From assembly GCA_965198875.1 (NCBI GenBank), contig CBDAPU010000001.1:2046001-2110000 (forward strand): a DNA stretch of 64,000 nt. The letters are read 5' to 3'. The position numbers and the translations under genes are program-made. This document shows positions 33,857 through 42,467 of the stretch, piece by piece (position 1 is the first letter of the stretch; the number at the start of each line of letters is the position of its first letter). The notes under the pieces were generated by a model. The model was not told the origin of the DNA. It saw only the letters and a list, made by a program, of their open reading frames with translations, and searched no databases. The DNA comes from CBDAPU01 sp965198875. Its GTDB lineage: Bacteria; Pseudomonadota; Gammaproteobacteria; Eutrophobiales; Eutrophobiaceae.

Positions 33857-34423
33857 ATGCGTGATACCACGATGATAAGACTCGATGGCGGTAAAAACTG
33901 GCTACAACCGGTACGGCGGATCATCTCGCCTAACCAGGATGACAGGCCCCATGGATGCGAGATCTGCCTTATCGTAATACACGGGATCAGCCTGCCGCCC
34001 GGCGAGTTCGGCACGCCTTATATCGATCAGTTGTTCACAAATACGCTGGCTGTGAGCTCACACCCTTATTTCAGGGAGATAGAAGATCAGGCCGTATCGT
34101 CACATTTATTCATCAACCGTGGTGGTGAGATCACCCAATACGTGCCTTTTGCAAGGCGCGCCTGGCATGCTGGCCGATCTGAGTTTAACGGTCGTCAGAA
34201 TTGCAATGATTTCTCCATCGGCATTGAGCTGGAGGGCACGGATGATGTGCCTTATGAGCCCGCGCAATATGACATGTTAGCTGCGGTCATAAAAGCCTTG
34301 CAATCGGCCTGGCCAATGATTGTAAATAATAATATAAAAGGCCATTGCCATATCGCACCGCATCGCAAGACCGATCCGGGCCCGGCTTTTAACTGGAAGA
34401 GGTTGGCGTATTTACTGCAATAG
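33857..34423 (+). CDS. ampD: 1,6-anhydro-N-acetylmuramyl-L-alanine amidase AmpD
   Basis: 188 residues, an amidase_2 fold. Zinc ligands are expected at H42 (IVIHGIS), H163 (GHCHIAP) and D173 (HRKTDPG), with AWHAGRS and IGIELEG also conserved. It is a cytoplasmic enzyme recycling anhydro-muropeptides; loss often derepresses AmpC beta-lactamase. The ATG at 33857 is used; 33872 is an alternative. It is followed after 38 bases by ampE. Confidence 0.95.
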   Translation: MRDTTMIRLDGGKNWLQPVRRIISPNQDDRPHGCEICLIVIHGISLPPGEFGTPYIDQLFTNTLAVSSHPYFREIEDQAVSSHLFINRGGEITQYVPFARRAWHAGRSEFNGRQNCNDFSIGIELEGTDDVPYEPAQYDMLAAVIKALQSAWPMIVNNNIKGHCHIAPHRKTDPGPAFNWKRLAYLLQ

Positions 34424-34461
34424 CCTTATCTATCCATCATCAATCAAGTATCATTACCCCT

Positions 34462-35316
34462 ATGAATCTGATCACGGTATTGCTGGCGCTGGCGGTTGAG
34501 GCTTACCTGGGCGGGGTCCATAAACAGGCAAACCTGGGCTGGTTTGCGCGCTACCATGCCTGGCTGGGGCCACGTTTGCGGCGCACGGCCTTCTGGGATG
34601 GGGCAGTCGGCGTGTTGATCACATTGTTCATCCCGTTATTGCTACTGGGGCTGGTGATGTATCTGCTGGTGAGGGCGCACCTTCTTCCTGCCTTTGTGTT
34701 TGCTCTGGTGGTGTTGATATACAGTCTTGGCCGTAATATCAACTCGTTACTGAATGATGAGATGGATCGCTTGATCAAACCCGAAGAGGCGGGCCTGCCT
34801 GGGTTGCTGGATGTACTGCCCGATGGAGACAGGCCTGCCCGGCACAGTGAAGAGCAGGTGTTGAGCGCCGTTTTGATCAGGGCCCATGAGGCTCTCTTTG
34901 CCGTGATATGCTGGTTTTTCCTGTTGGGGCCGATTGGGGCGTTGCTCTGTTGCCTGGTGCGGGAACTCATCACCCAATACGCTGACATTGAGGGTGGCTA
35001 TGCCGATGCAGTAAGGGATCTACAGGCTCTGTTGATGTGGCCGTCCGCCCGTTTATATGCGCTGGGCTTTGCCCTGGGGGGCAGCCTGGTCCATGCCTTT
35101 GAAGGTTGGCACGCCGTATCCGGCCATACGCTGGATGTGAATGGCAAGGTGATCACAAAAGCAGGACTGGGGGCGCTTCAATACACCCCGCAAAGCGAGG
35201 TCGGGAACGCTACCTGCATCGACTGGCTCGGGGAGACCCAGGCGCTCATAAAGCGCACTTTAGTGGTGTGGTTAATTGTGGCCGGGATCATGACCATAGG
35301 TGGCTGGATAGCCTAG
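34462..35316 (+). CDS. ampE: AmpE-like inner-membrane protein
   Basis: 284 residues with about four membrane helices (near 45-90, 140-165, 190-205, 262-282). Family features include EAYLGG, FWDGAVG, GRNINSLLNDE and a WPSARLYALGFALGGSLVHAFEGW segment shared with the CobD/AmpE superfamily. Its function is poorly known; it is paired with ampD as in enterobacteria and pseudomonads. Confidence 0.88.
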   Translation: MNLITVLLALAVEAYLGGVHKQANLGWFARYHAWLGPRLRRTAFWDGAVGVLITLFIPLLLLGLVMYLLVRAHLLPAFVFALVVLIYSLGRNINSLLNDEMDRLIKPEEAGLPGLLDVLPDGDRPARHSEEQVLSAVLIRAHEALFAVICWFFLLGPIGALLCCLVRELITQYADIEGGYADAVRDLQALLMWPSARLYALGFALGGSLVHAFEGWHAVSGHTLDVNGKVITKAGLGALQYTPQSEVGNATCIDWLGETQALIKRTLVVWLIVAGIMTIGGWIA

Positions 35317-35336
35317 ATGGCGCTGAGTTTTTCAAA

Positions 35337-36077
35337 TCAAACACCGTCGATATATGCCTGAACACGCATCAGTCTCTTCTCGCCCTGCCGGCAAACCAGC
35401 ACTGAGTCCGTATCGTACCAGTCACCGAGCACGATACGCCTGGCAGCTTGTCCATTGAGTTTGAAATCATGAAATCCGGGCCTGTGGGTGTGCCCGTGAA
35501 TGAGTTCATCCACACCGTGTTTCCTCATCAACTTCTCAACGGTGATCTGCTCAACATCCATGATCTCAGGCGGTTTTCTCGCCGATGATGTTTTCAGGGC
35601 AGGGCGAAGGCCATGTGATAGGAAGAGGCGTAACGGATAAGGGCAGGTGAGATACAACCAGCGGATGAAAGGGCGCTCCAGGAAACGGCGAAAGCGCTGG
35701 TATGCCTTATCCTGGGTGCAAAGCAGATCGCCATGCATGATCAACACCGCTTGCCCGTCAACCTGGATGACGGTCTCATCATCAAGCACCCGGCAGCCGC
35801 TCAATGAGGTAAAGGACTTCCCCAGCATTAGATCCCGGTTACCGCGAACGATATAGATCCGCTCGTTGACTAAAGAGCAGTTTTTTAATGCAGTGATGAT
35901 CTCATCTACAGGTGGCGTGCGATCATCATTGCCAACCCAGAAGTGCTCGAACAGATCGCCAAGAATATAGACCGCTTTTGCCGAACGGGCAGGGCCGTTA
36001 AAAAACTGCTTAAACAATGCAATTTTATGCGGGCGCTCGCTGGATAAATGCAGATCGGAGATAAAAAGGGTGTCCAT
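35337..36077 (-). CDS. lpxH: UDP-2,3-diacylglucosamine diphosphatase LpxH
   Basis: 246 residues, a calcineurin-like metallophosphoesterase with all metal motifs: ISDLHLS, GDLFEHFWVGND, RGNRDLMLG, MHGDLLCTQD and HGHTHRPG. It hydrolyses UDP-diacylglucosamine to lipid X in lipid A synthesis, implying a lipopolysaccharide outer membrane. The order lpxH-ppiB-cysS is conserved in gammaproteobacteria, though here lpxH lies downstream of ppiB on the same strand. Confidence 0.95.
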   Translation of the reverse strand: MDTLFISDLHLSSERPHKIALFKQFFNGPARSAKAVYILGDLFEHFWVGNDDRTPPVDEIITALKNCSLVNERIYIVRGNRDLMLGKSFTSLSGCRVLDDETVIQVDGQAVLIMHGDLLCTQDKAYQRFRRFLERPFIRWLYLTCPYPLRLFLSHGLRPALKTSSARKPPEIMDVEQITVEKLMRKHGVDELIHGHTHRPGFHDFKLNGQAARRIVLGDWYDTDSVLVCRQGEKRLMRVQAYIDGV

Positions 36078-36195
36078 GGGCGAGCGCTATTTTTCAAAGC
36101 ATGCTGTATTTGAAATCAGCCTTAAAATAAAGCGTTTCTCATCTCTCTCAGGCATGGGCTTTTTTGCTCCGTGCCGTTAGCGTGAAGCCTGTCGC

Positions 36196-36267
36196 CTTAA
36201 AGCCCCGTTCACGGTAGAGGCAAGAATTGCGCGATGGCAAGAACATCGCCGGGGGTGATGTTGAACA
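36196..36267. repeat. Dispersed intergenic repeat R2, copy B
   Basis: Between lpxH and ppiB. Contains AAGAACATCGCCGGGGGTGATG followed by TTGAACA, matching 14126-14152, with upstream similarity (TTAAAGCC, CACGGT, GCAAGA). Confidence 0.5.
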
Positions 36268-36308
36268 GATGGGAGGCTGGCCAAAGGCGCATGGAAAGCG
36301 TCATGTTG

Positions 36309-36806
36309 CTAACAAACGATCCCGGCTTTCTCGATGGTGATCGTCTCCTCGGGCACGTCCTGATGGACGCCTTTTGTCGTGGTGGCGCACGCCTCTATTT
36401 CCTCCACCACCTCCATGCCCGCAATCACTTTGCCGAATACGCAATAACCCCATTCATCCGCCGTTTTTCCCTGGTGATCCAAAAAGGCATTATCGGCGGT
36501 GTTAATAAAAAATTGTGCACGGGCGGAATGGGGCTCGCCGGTTCTGGCCATGGCCACAGTGCCGAGCAGGTTGCTCAAGCCGTTATCCGCCTCATTTTCT
36601 ATTGCTACCTTCGTAGCTCGCTCATTGAGTGTTGCATCCAGACCGCCGCCCTGGATCATGAAGTCTTCGATCACCCGGTGAAATATCGTGCCCTCATAAT
36701 GCCCGCTCTCAACATGGCGTTTGAAGTTGGCGACGGTTTCAGGCGCCCGGCTTGCATCGAGTTCCAATAAAATACTACCGAGGCTGGTAGTTAGCCGTAC
36801 TTTCAT
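36309..36806 (-). CDS. ppiB: Cyclophilin-type peptidyl-prolyl cis-trans isomerase B
   Basis: 165 residues from the ATG at 36806, with a GGGGGAG ribosome site; an upstream extension to 36830 lacks conservation. Cyclophilin active-site blocks are present: FHRVIEDFMIQGG, MARTGEPHSARAQFFIN and YCVFGKVIAGMEVV. There is no signal peptide, so it is the cytoplasmic PpiB. It is divergent from cysS. Confidence 0.95.
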   Translation of the reverse strand: MKVRLTTSLGSILLELDASRAPETVANFKRHVESGHYEGTIFHRVIEDFMIQGGGLDATLNERATKVAIENEADNGLSNLLGTVAMARTGEPHSARAQFFINTADNAFLDHQGKTADEWGYCVFGKVIAGMEVVEEIEACATTTKGVHQDVPEETITIEKAGIVC

Positions 36807-36913
36807 GGTTGCTCCCCCTATCTTGAGCAAAAGATACGGAGCATAACAGTTTTCTTTGTATGTCGTTCTTTTGATACCATGCGCGCTTCACACCAGGCGG
36901 CGCCATCGAGCAG

Positions 36914-38296
36914 ATGCTGACTATATATAACTCACTTACGCGGCGGAAAGAGACGTTCGAGCCTATCGAGCCTGGCAAGGTGCGTCTGTATGTCTGTGGC
37001 GTCACCGTCTATGACTATTGCCATATGGGTCATGCCCGCATGATCCTGGTGTTTGACATGGTGGTGCGCTATTTGCGTTTTCGGGGTTACGATGTGACGT
37101 ATGTACGCAATATTACCGACATCGATGACAAGATCATCGCCCGTTCAAAGGAAAAGGGTGAGGCCTTCGATGCACTGACCGAGTGGTTTATCAGGGCGAT
37201 GGATGAGGACTTCATGGCATTGAATGTTGTCAGGCCGGATGCCGAGCCAAGAGCGACAACCCATATCGATCAGATCATCACCATGATTTCCGAGTTAATG
37301 GAAAATGGCTATGCCTATCGGGCGCAGAATGGTGATGTGTTCTATGACGTCAGCGCATTTTCTGAGTACGGAAAGCTATCGGGGAAGAACATAGCCGAAT
37401 TGCGAGCGGGAATACGTGTTGATGTGCAGGAGGTAAAAGATGATCCGGTTGACTTTGTGTTGTGGAAAAAAGGAAAACCGGGTGAACCCGCCTGGGATGC
37501 GCCCTGGGGACGGGGTCGTCCCGGTTGGCATATAGAATGCTCAGCCATGTCCAGACATTGTCTCGGTCGTGACTTTGACATACACGGAGGCGGACAGGAT
37601 CTACAATTTCCACACCATGAGAATGAAATTGCCCAGAGCATTGGCGCCGGTAGTGAGAGGTTTGTGAATATATGGATGCATAACGGGTTTGTCAGGGTGG
37701 ATGATGAGAAGATGTCCAAATCCCTGGGCAACTTCTTCACTATCCGTGAGGTGATGGGGCGATACCACCCTGAGGTGATCCGCTTTTTTATACTCTCAAG
37801 CCATTATCGTAGCCCGTTGAATTATTCTGATGAACATCTGGCTGAGGCAAAAGCCGGATTGATGCGGCTCTATACGGCAATTCGTGGCGTCGGCCCGGGG
37901 CGGGGAGAGGTAATTGCTGAATACCAGGAGCGGTTCGAGAGGGCCATGGATGATGATTTTAATACCCGTGAGGCCATCACAATATTGCATGAAATTGCCG
38001 GTGAGCTGAATAAGTTGACCGATAGCTCCGGTGAGCGGGCATTGAGCCTTGCCGGCACTTTACGCAAACTGGGCGGTGTGCTTGGTATTATGCAGGTAAC
38101 GGCAGATGAGTATTTGCGTGGCCATACGGTCGCCACGGGGATGAGCCCTGAGGAAATCGAGCGGTTGATCCATGAGCGAGCCCAGGCTAAACAACATAAA
38201 CATTATGCCGCCGCTGATCGGATCCGAGATGCACTGACTGAAAAAGGGGTGTTACTTGAAGACAGGGCGGATGGCACCACTTGGCGAATGAAGTAG
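36914..38296 (+). CDS. cysS: Cysteinyl-tRNA synthetase
   Basis: 460 residues (461 in E. coli). Zinc ligands are expected at C28 (YVCGVTV), the Cys in HIECSAMS and the His residues of QFPHHENE. The HIGH equivalent is HMGH at 37-40 and KMSKS lies at 266-270. It charges tRNA-Cys. The C-terminal anticodon-binding helix bundle is complete. Confidence 0.97.
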   Translation: MLTIYNSLTRRKETFEPIEPGKVRLYVCGVTVYDYCHMGHARMILVFDMVVRYLRFRGYDVTYVRNITDIDDKIIARSKEKGEAFDALTEWFIRAMDEDFMALNVVRPDAEPRATTHIDQIITMISELMENGYAYRAQNGDVFYDVSAFSEYGKLSGKNIAELRAGIRVDVQEVKDDPVDFVLWKKGKPGEPAWDAPWGRGRPGWHIECSAMSRHCLGRDFDIHGGGQDLQFPHHENEIAQSIGAGSERFVNIWMHNGFVRVDDEKMSKSLGNFFTIREVMGRYHPEVIRFFILSSHYRSPLNYSDEHLAEAKAGLMRLYTAIRGVGPGRGEVIAEYQERFERAMDDDFNTREAITILHEIAGELNKLTDSSGERALSLAGTLRKLGGVLGIMQVTADEYLRGHTVATGMSPEEIERLIHERAQAKQHKHYAAADRIRDALTEKGVLLEDRADGTTWRMK

Positions 38297-38528
38297 GCAG
38301 CCCTGCAAAGATAAATCTCTTCTCCAGTTAATCGCCTCATTGACGCTAACAGCCCCTCAGCGTATTATCGCACCCCCATCCGGCATAGCGGGCCTGCTTT
38401 GGGGGCAGATTTAACCGCCGAGGGAAAGGCGGACGTCGTGTGTTGAACGTCGGGTAGAGGACGCACATGATGGGGTTGCCTGGCGAAGCCGTCAGGGCGA
38501 TGAATGTTGTATGGATAGATTAAGTTGT

Positions 38529-38605
38529 CGGGGCATAGCGCAGCCTGGTAGCGCATCTGCTTTGGGAGCAGAGGGTCGGGGGTTCAAATCCCTCTGCCCC
38601 GACCA
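38529..38605 (+). tRNA. tRNA-Pro(UGG)
   Basis: 77 nt with acceptor CGGGGCA/TGCCCCG, anticodon loop TTTGGGA (anticodon TGG), GGTTCAAATCC T-arm and encoded CCA. First of a Pro-Arg-His-Lys cluster. Confidence 0.95.
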
Positions 38606-38611
38606 AGAGTT

Positions 38612-38954
38612 GCGCCTGTAGCTCAACTGGATAGAGCACCGGCCTTTACGTAAAAGTGGAGCCTTTATGGGGAAGAGAACCTGTAGAGTGCACCGCACTG
38701 TAACGGGGAAACCTTAACGGCCAGGGCGGTAGCTTTGGGCTGATGGCAATCCCGTGGAAACCTGTGATCTGTCTGCGCGCCCATGTAAGCAAGTCCGGCG
38801 CCCTGTACAGGCGGGGGTTCCGTAGAGACTATACGTGCGGCGCCTGTGATGGTGAAGAGATAGTCCAGACCACAAACTACGAAGGTAGGCTACGAAAGTA
38901 GTAGCGGGTATGCTAAGCCGGGGGTTAGGGGTTCAAGTCCTCTCAGGCGCGCCA
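38612..38954 (+). tRNA. tRNA-Arg(UCU) interrupted by a group I intron
   Basis: Exon 1 (38612-38646) has acceptor GCGCCTG, D-arm GCTC...GAGC, anticodon-stem strand CCGGC and CTT of the loop. Exon 2 (38913-38954) has CTAA, the stem strand GCCGG, variable loop GGGTT, T-arm AGGGG/TTCAAGT/CCTCT, acceptor CAGGCGC and GCCA. Joined, they make a 77-nt tRNA with loop CTTCTAA and anticodon TCT. The intron lies between U34 and C35. Confidence 0.93.
38647..38912 (+). ncRNA. Group I self-splicing intron in the tRNA-Arg anticodon loop
   Basis: 266 nt, preceded by U and ending in G as group I introns require. Core elements are in order: P (AACGGGGAAACC, about 38702-38713), Q (GGCAATCCCGTGG, about 38745-38757), R (GTAGAGACTATACG, 38822-38835) and S (GAAGAGATAGTCC, about 38854-38866). 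GACTA of R and TAGTC of S pair to form P7. A GAAA-capped hairpin (GCTACGAAAGTAGTAGC) near the 3' end suits P9. R and S resemble the Azoarcus tRNA-Ile intron (subgroup IC3). No endonuclease gene is present. Confidence 0.92.
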
Positions 38955-38998
38955 TGTTGCCTCTGCGCCCATGTACGCAGATAAGGTTAATCTCCCAT

Positions 38999-39074
38999 GG
39001 TGAGTGTAGCTCAGCGGTAGAGCGCTGGATTGTGGTTCCAGTGGTCGTGGGTTCAATCCCCATCACTCACCCCA
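38999..39074 (+). tRNA. tRNA-His(GUG)
   Basis: 76 nt including the extra G-1 (38999) opposite C73. Acceptor GTGAGTG/CACTCAC, anticodon loop TTGTGGT (GTG), encoded CCA. Confidence 0.95.
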
Positions 39075-39128
39075 TTTTATCAAACGACAAGACGCCGGGG
39101 ACGGGTTTGCCGTATTCTTCTTGCCCGT

Positions 39129-39201
39129 GGGCCGTTAGCTTAGCTGGTAGAGCAGGGGACTCTTAATCCCAAGGTCGAAGGTTCGATCCCTTCACGGCCC
39201 A
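39129..39201 (+). tRNA. tRNA-Lys(CUU), CCA not encoded
   Basis: 73 nt with acceptor GGGCCGT/ACGGCCC, anticodon stem GGGA/TCCC and loop CTCTTAA (anticodon CTT). The outermost anticodon-stem pair would be G-A. The 3' end reads ACTCC, so CCA must be added by tRNA nucleotidyltransferase, unlike the other tRNAs here. Confidence 0.9.
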
Positions 39202-39389
39202 CTCCACATCTTCCAGGGAGTGACAGGCAAAAGCCCATAGACATTTGCTGTCCATGAGAAGTGGCAAGCGAAAAACCGGGATCCAGGGACTGCCGCTTTC
39301 ATGATAATCGCCATAGTCTCGCCTCATTGAGTTTGTCGAAAACAATCCGGTGACAGCGTGCTTTTTGCCTCATCAGGCGAATTGGTGCG

Positions 39390-39820
39390 TGCCCTCATTG
39401 GTGAGAAAAGAACGGTTGCAAGCGGGGCGAATTTGCCCATCAATTAGCAAAAGAGTTTATTTCAGATGATGATCCTATTCCAGTTGTTGCACCTGAATCT
39501 GCCCATGTTCAGGCAGTGTGGGCATAAAGATGAAGAGCTAATTTATATCACGAAATGTGTTAAAACATGGTTGCGTGATGGTCAACCTGCTAACGGGATA
39601 GTCATAGATGATGGCTGTAATAGAAAAATACAATATGTTGCCGAATCAGGTAAAACTGTTGTATGTCGGCATGACGAGAGCAAAACAAACCCTACTGATC
39701 GCCTCATGTGAAGCTACTCCGTTCACGCAACGTATCGTCGATTTGCCGCCCCTAAAATTCAGGAAACCTTGTAACTTAAATTCAGCCAGGGGTTTCTCGC
39801 AGGTTGCCTTGAAATCATGA
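39390..39820 (+). pseudogene. Decayed UvrD/Rep-type helicase C-terminal fragment
   Basis: Three short pieces in different frames suggest a degraded gene. Near 39656-39710 the peptide LLYVGMTRAKQTLLIAS matches helicase motif VI of the UvrD/PcrA family (LLYVAMTRAK). Upstream, ELIYITKCVKTWLRDGQ (about 39533-39583) and GEFAHQLAKEF in another frame resemble the segment that precedes motifs IV-VI in such helicases. Stops and frame changes separate the pieces, and no start or other helicase motif is present. It lies just after the tRNA cluster; the 188 bases between (39202-39389) show nothing definite. Confidence 0.5.
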
Positions 39821-39895
39821 CTTGAGAATTCATCCTGGTGATCACCGCCCTGAGGTGTAGTACAGTTGCCAATTAAGTCAACACGGAAAAAAATC

Positions 39896-40768
39896 ATGAC
39901 CAGGAAAAAAACCAGACGAGACGGAAAAATAAAAACCGGTATTGTGGATGCTTATTATGAGAATGATCCAAGACTGAGGGGTGAGAAAGAGGAAAAACTG
40001 CCCAGCAAGTTCTACGAGCAGGAGTTGTTTCGACTCCAGGTTGAGCTGGTGAAGCTCCAGGAATGGGTGAAGGAAAAAGGACTGAGAATCATCGTCATAT
40101 TCGAGGGGCGTGATGCTGCCGGTAAAGGTGGCGTCATCAAGCGTATCATTGAGCATATGAATCCCCGCATCTATAACATCGTTGCCCTGCCTGCTCCTAC
40201 AGAGCGAGAGAGGACACAGTGGTACTTTCAGCGTTACATCGCCCATCTGCCCGCAGCGGGTGAGATCGCCCTGTTTGACAGGAGCTGGTATAACCGTGCG
40301 GGTGTTGAGAAGGTAATGGGTTTTTGCACCCAGGATGAATATCAGGAGTTTTTACGTTTCTGCCCGGAATTTGAATGCAGCCTGGTACGTGCCGGGATTA
40401 TCCTTATCAAATACTGGTTTTCCGTCAGTAATGTGGAGCAGGAGAGGCGTTTTAACGCCCGCGCCCTGGAGCGGCATAAATTCTGGAAACTCAGTCCCAT
40501 GGACATGGAGTCCAGATCACGCTGGAAAGATTACTCCAGGTGCAAGGATGACATGTTCTTCCATACCGATATTCCACAGGCGCCCTGGTATGTTGTTCCC
40601 TCAGATGATAAAAAACGGGCGCGGCTAAATTGCATATCACATCTGTTGAGCATGATCCCCTATAAGGACCTGAAACCTGCTGTCCCGAAACTCCCTGCAC
40701 TGAAAGAAGGCAAAACCTATAAACGCTCAGCAATGCACACACAAACATTTGTACCGAAAAGATATTGA
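39896..40768 (+). CDS. ppk2: Polyphosphate kinase 2 (PPK2 family)
   Basis: 290 residues from the ATG at 39896; a TTG at 39866 in frame is less likely. Walker A FEGRDAAGKGG starts at residue 69, Walker B is in IALFDRSWYNRAGVEKVMG, and the lid region contains HKFWKLSPMDMESRSRW. One-domain PPK2 enzymes phosphorylate nucleoside mono- or diphosphates with polyphosphate; the NDP-type (class I) fits best but cannot be fixed from sequence alone. It is followed by a Sel1-repeat lipoprotein gene after 27 bases. Confidence 0.93.
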   Translation: MTRKKTRRDGKIKTGIVDAYYENDPRLRGEKEEKLPSKFYEQELFRLQVELVKLQEWVKEKGLRIIVIFEGRDAAGKGGVIKRIIEHMNPRIYNIVALPAPTERERTQWYFQRYIAHLPAAGEIALFDRSWYNRAGVEKVMGFCTQDEYQEFLRFCPEFECSLVRAGIILIKYWFSVSNVEQERRFNARALERHKFWKLSPMDMESRSRWKDYSRCKDDMFFHTDIPQAPWYVVPSDDKKRARLNCISHLLSMIPYKDLKPAVPKLPALKEGKTYKRSAMHTQTFVPKRY

Positions 40769-40795
40769 CTGCAGGGGCAGGCGGCATAAGCCGTT

Positions 40796-41482
40796 ATGAT
40801 GCGACTGTTATTCATCTTAATGTTGCCTCTGATCAGCGCCTGTGAGCAGCCGGATTTTAATATGGCGCGCGCGGCTTATGAGAGCGGTGATTATGAGGCG
40901 GCCCTTGAGATCCTCTATCCACTCGCCAGATCGGGTGACGTCAAGTCACAGAATAATTTAGGTTTTATGTATCACCATGGCGTCGGTGTGGAGCAGAATT
41001 ATGCCGAGGCCTTTGAATGGTATCAAAAGGCGGCCGGGCAGGGGCTGGCCGAGGCGCAGCTGAGTCTGGGCCATGCCTATCGTGAAGGGCTGGGCGCCGG
41101 GCAAAATTATTTTGAAGCGGTGAGATGGTATCGAAGAGCGGCTGAGCAGGGTCTCTCGGAAGCACAATACAGCATGGGTTATATGTATGAGATGGGATAC
41201 GGGGTTGAGCGGGATTATATTGAAGTGGCGGAATGGTATTTTAAGGCCGCAAAACAAAAAGACCTGCTTGCTCAATATAATCTGGGCGTGATGTACTTTA
41301 AGGGTTATGCCGTCCCCAAGAGTGATTTACAGGCCTATGCCTGGCTCAGTGTCGCTACGGCGGGCGGTTATGGGCAGGCACAGGAGTTGCGGGATCGCAT
41401 TGAAGCCAGGATGACGGATTATCAATTAGAAAAAGCGCGAGAGCGTGCCAGAGAGTTATGGCTGTTGTTTGGCGATAAGTGA
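40796..41482 (+). CDS. Sel1-repeat lipoprotein
   Basis: 228 residues. The lipobox LISAC gives lipidated Cys16. About four or five Sel1 repeats follow (QNNLGFMYHHGVGV, AQLSLGHAYREGLG, AQYSMGYMYEMGYGV, AQYNLGVMYFKGYAV), then a basic-acidic helix. Such proteins are scaffolds for protein interactions in the periplasm. It follows ppk2 closely on the same strand and resembles the N-terminal part of the Sel1/SPOR protein at 28.7-29.9 kb. Confidence 0.87.
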   Translation: MMRLLFILMLPLISACEQPDFNMARAAYESGDYEAALEILYPLARSGDVKSQNNLGFMYHHGVGVEQNYAEAFEWYQKAAGQGLAEAQLSLGHAYREGLGAGQNYFEAVRWYRRAAEQGLSEAQYSMGYMYEMGYGVERDYIEVAEWYFKAAKQKDLLAQYNLGVMYFKGYAVPKSDLQAYAWLSVATAGGYGQAQELRDRIEARMTDYQLEKARERARELWLLFGDK

Positions 41483-41619
41483 TGCGAATAGTTGCTACAC
41501 GCACCGCCTCCCCGGCACCCTGACAGCGCCCTTAAAGAACAACAGGGCATAGCCTTAACAGGCGTACTTCATAAGGAATAACCCCATTGAACCTCTTTAC
41601 AGTTGTTAGTCTAATCTGT

Positions 41620-41979
41620 ATGCGCTTTAATGCCCACATGAGACGTCCCGTCATTTCTCTCTTTGCTCTGGCCGGTTTTCTATTCGGCCCGGGCGCATTG
41701 GCCGTCCTGCCTGCCATACAACCCGTTCCCGTTTACTCATATTCATTCGCCACCCCCATCATGCTGGCGGCCGATGAGCAGGAGATCAAGGCCACCCCTG
41801 CGCCCGAGGCAGGTAGCCTGCTCCTGCCAGCAGCAAGTGAAGATGAGAGAGAAGAGAAGAAGTGTATGACGGTGTGTTCCCGTTGGGGAGAGGAGTGCAT
41901 GTTCATCAACCGTGGTGCCGGCGGCACCTCGAAAAAGTGTCGGCGTGCCTGCAAGTCCTTCGCTGAGGAATGTTTTTGA
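41620..41979 (+). CDS. Small secreted Cys-rich protein of unknown function
   Basis: 119 residues from the ATG at 41620; ATG 41638 and TTG 41587 are alternatives, and no start has a strong ribosome site. A signal peptide (core VISLFALAGFLFG, ending GALA) precedes a Pro/Ala-rich linker. The C-terminal domain of about 38 residues has six cysteines spaced C-x3-C-x6-C-x12-C-x3-C-x7-C (CMTVC, EECMF, KKCRRAC, EECF). It probably forms a disulfide-stabilised mini-domain in the periplasm or outside the cell. I do not recognise the family. Confidence 0.65.
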   Translation: MRFNAHMRRPVISLFALAGFLFGPGALAVLPAIQPVPVYSYSFATPIMLAADEQEIKATPAPEAGSLLLPAASEDEREEKKCMTVCSRWGEECMFINRGAGGTSKKCRRACKSFAEECF

Positions 41980-42401
<422 letters not shown>

Positions 42402-42467
42402 GTTTGCACCAGGCTTTGACATAACTATCATTTTTATCATTCACTTCATCTTGATTGGGTAGAGACC

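Noticed and set aside
38647..38912. Cobalamin-riboswitch-like or other regulatory RNA between tRNAs
   Set aside because: Some G-rich pieces look similar, but the segment exactly interrupts a tRNA anticodon loop and carries group I core elements P, Q, R and S.
39466..39711. 81-codon frame as an intact small gene
   Set aside because: It matches only part of a helicase-like sequence that continues in other frames, so it is better read as part of a decayed gene.
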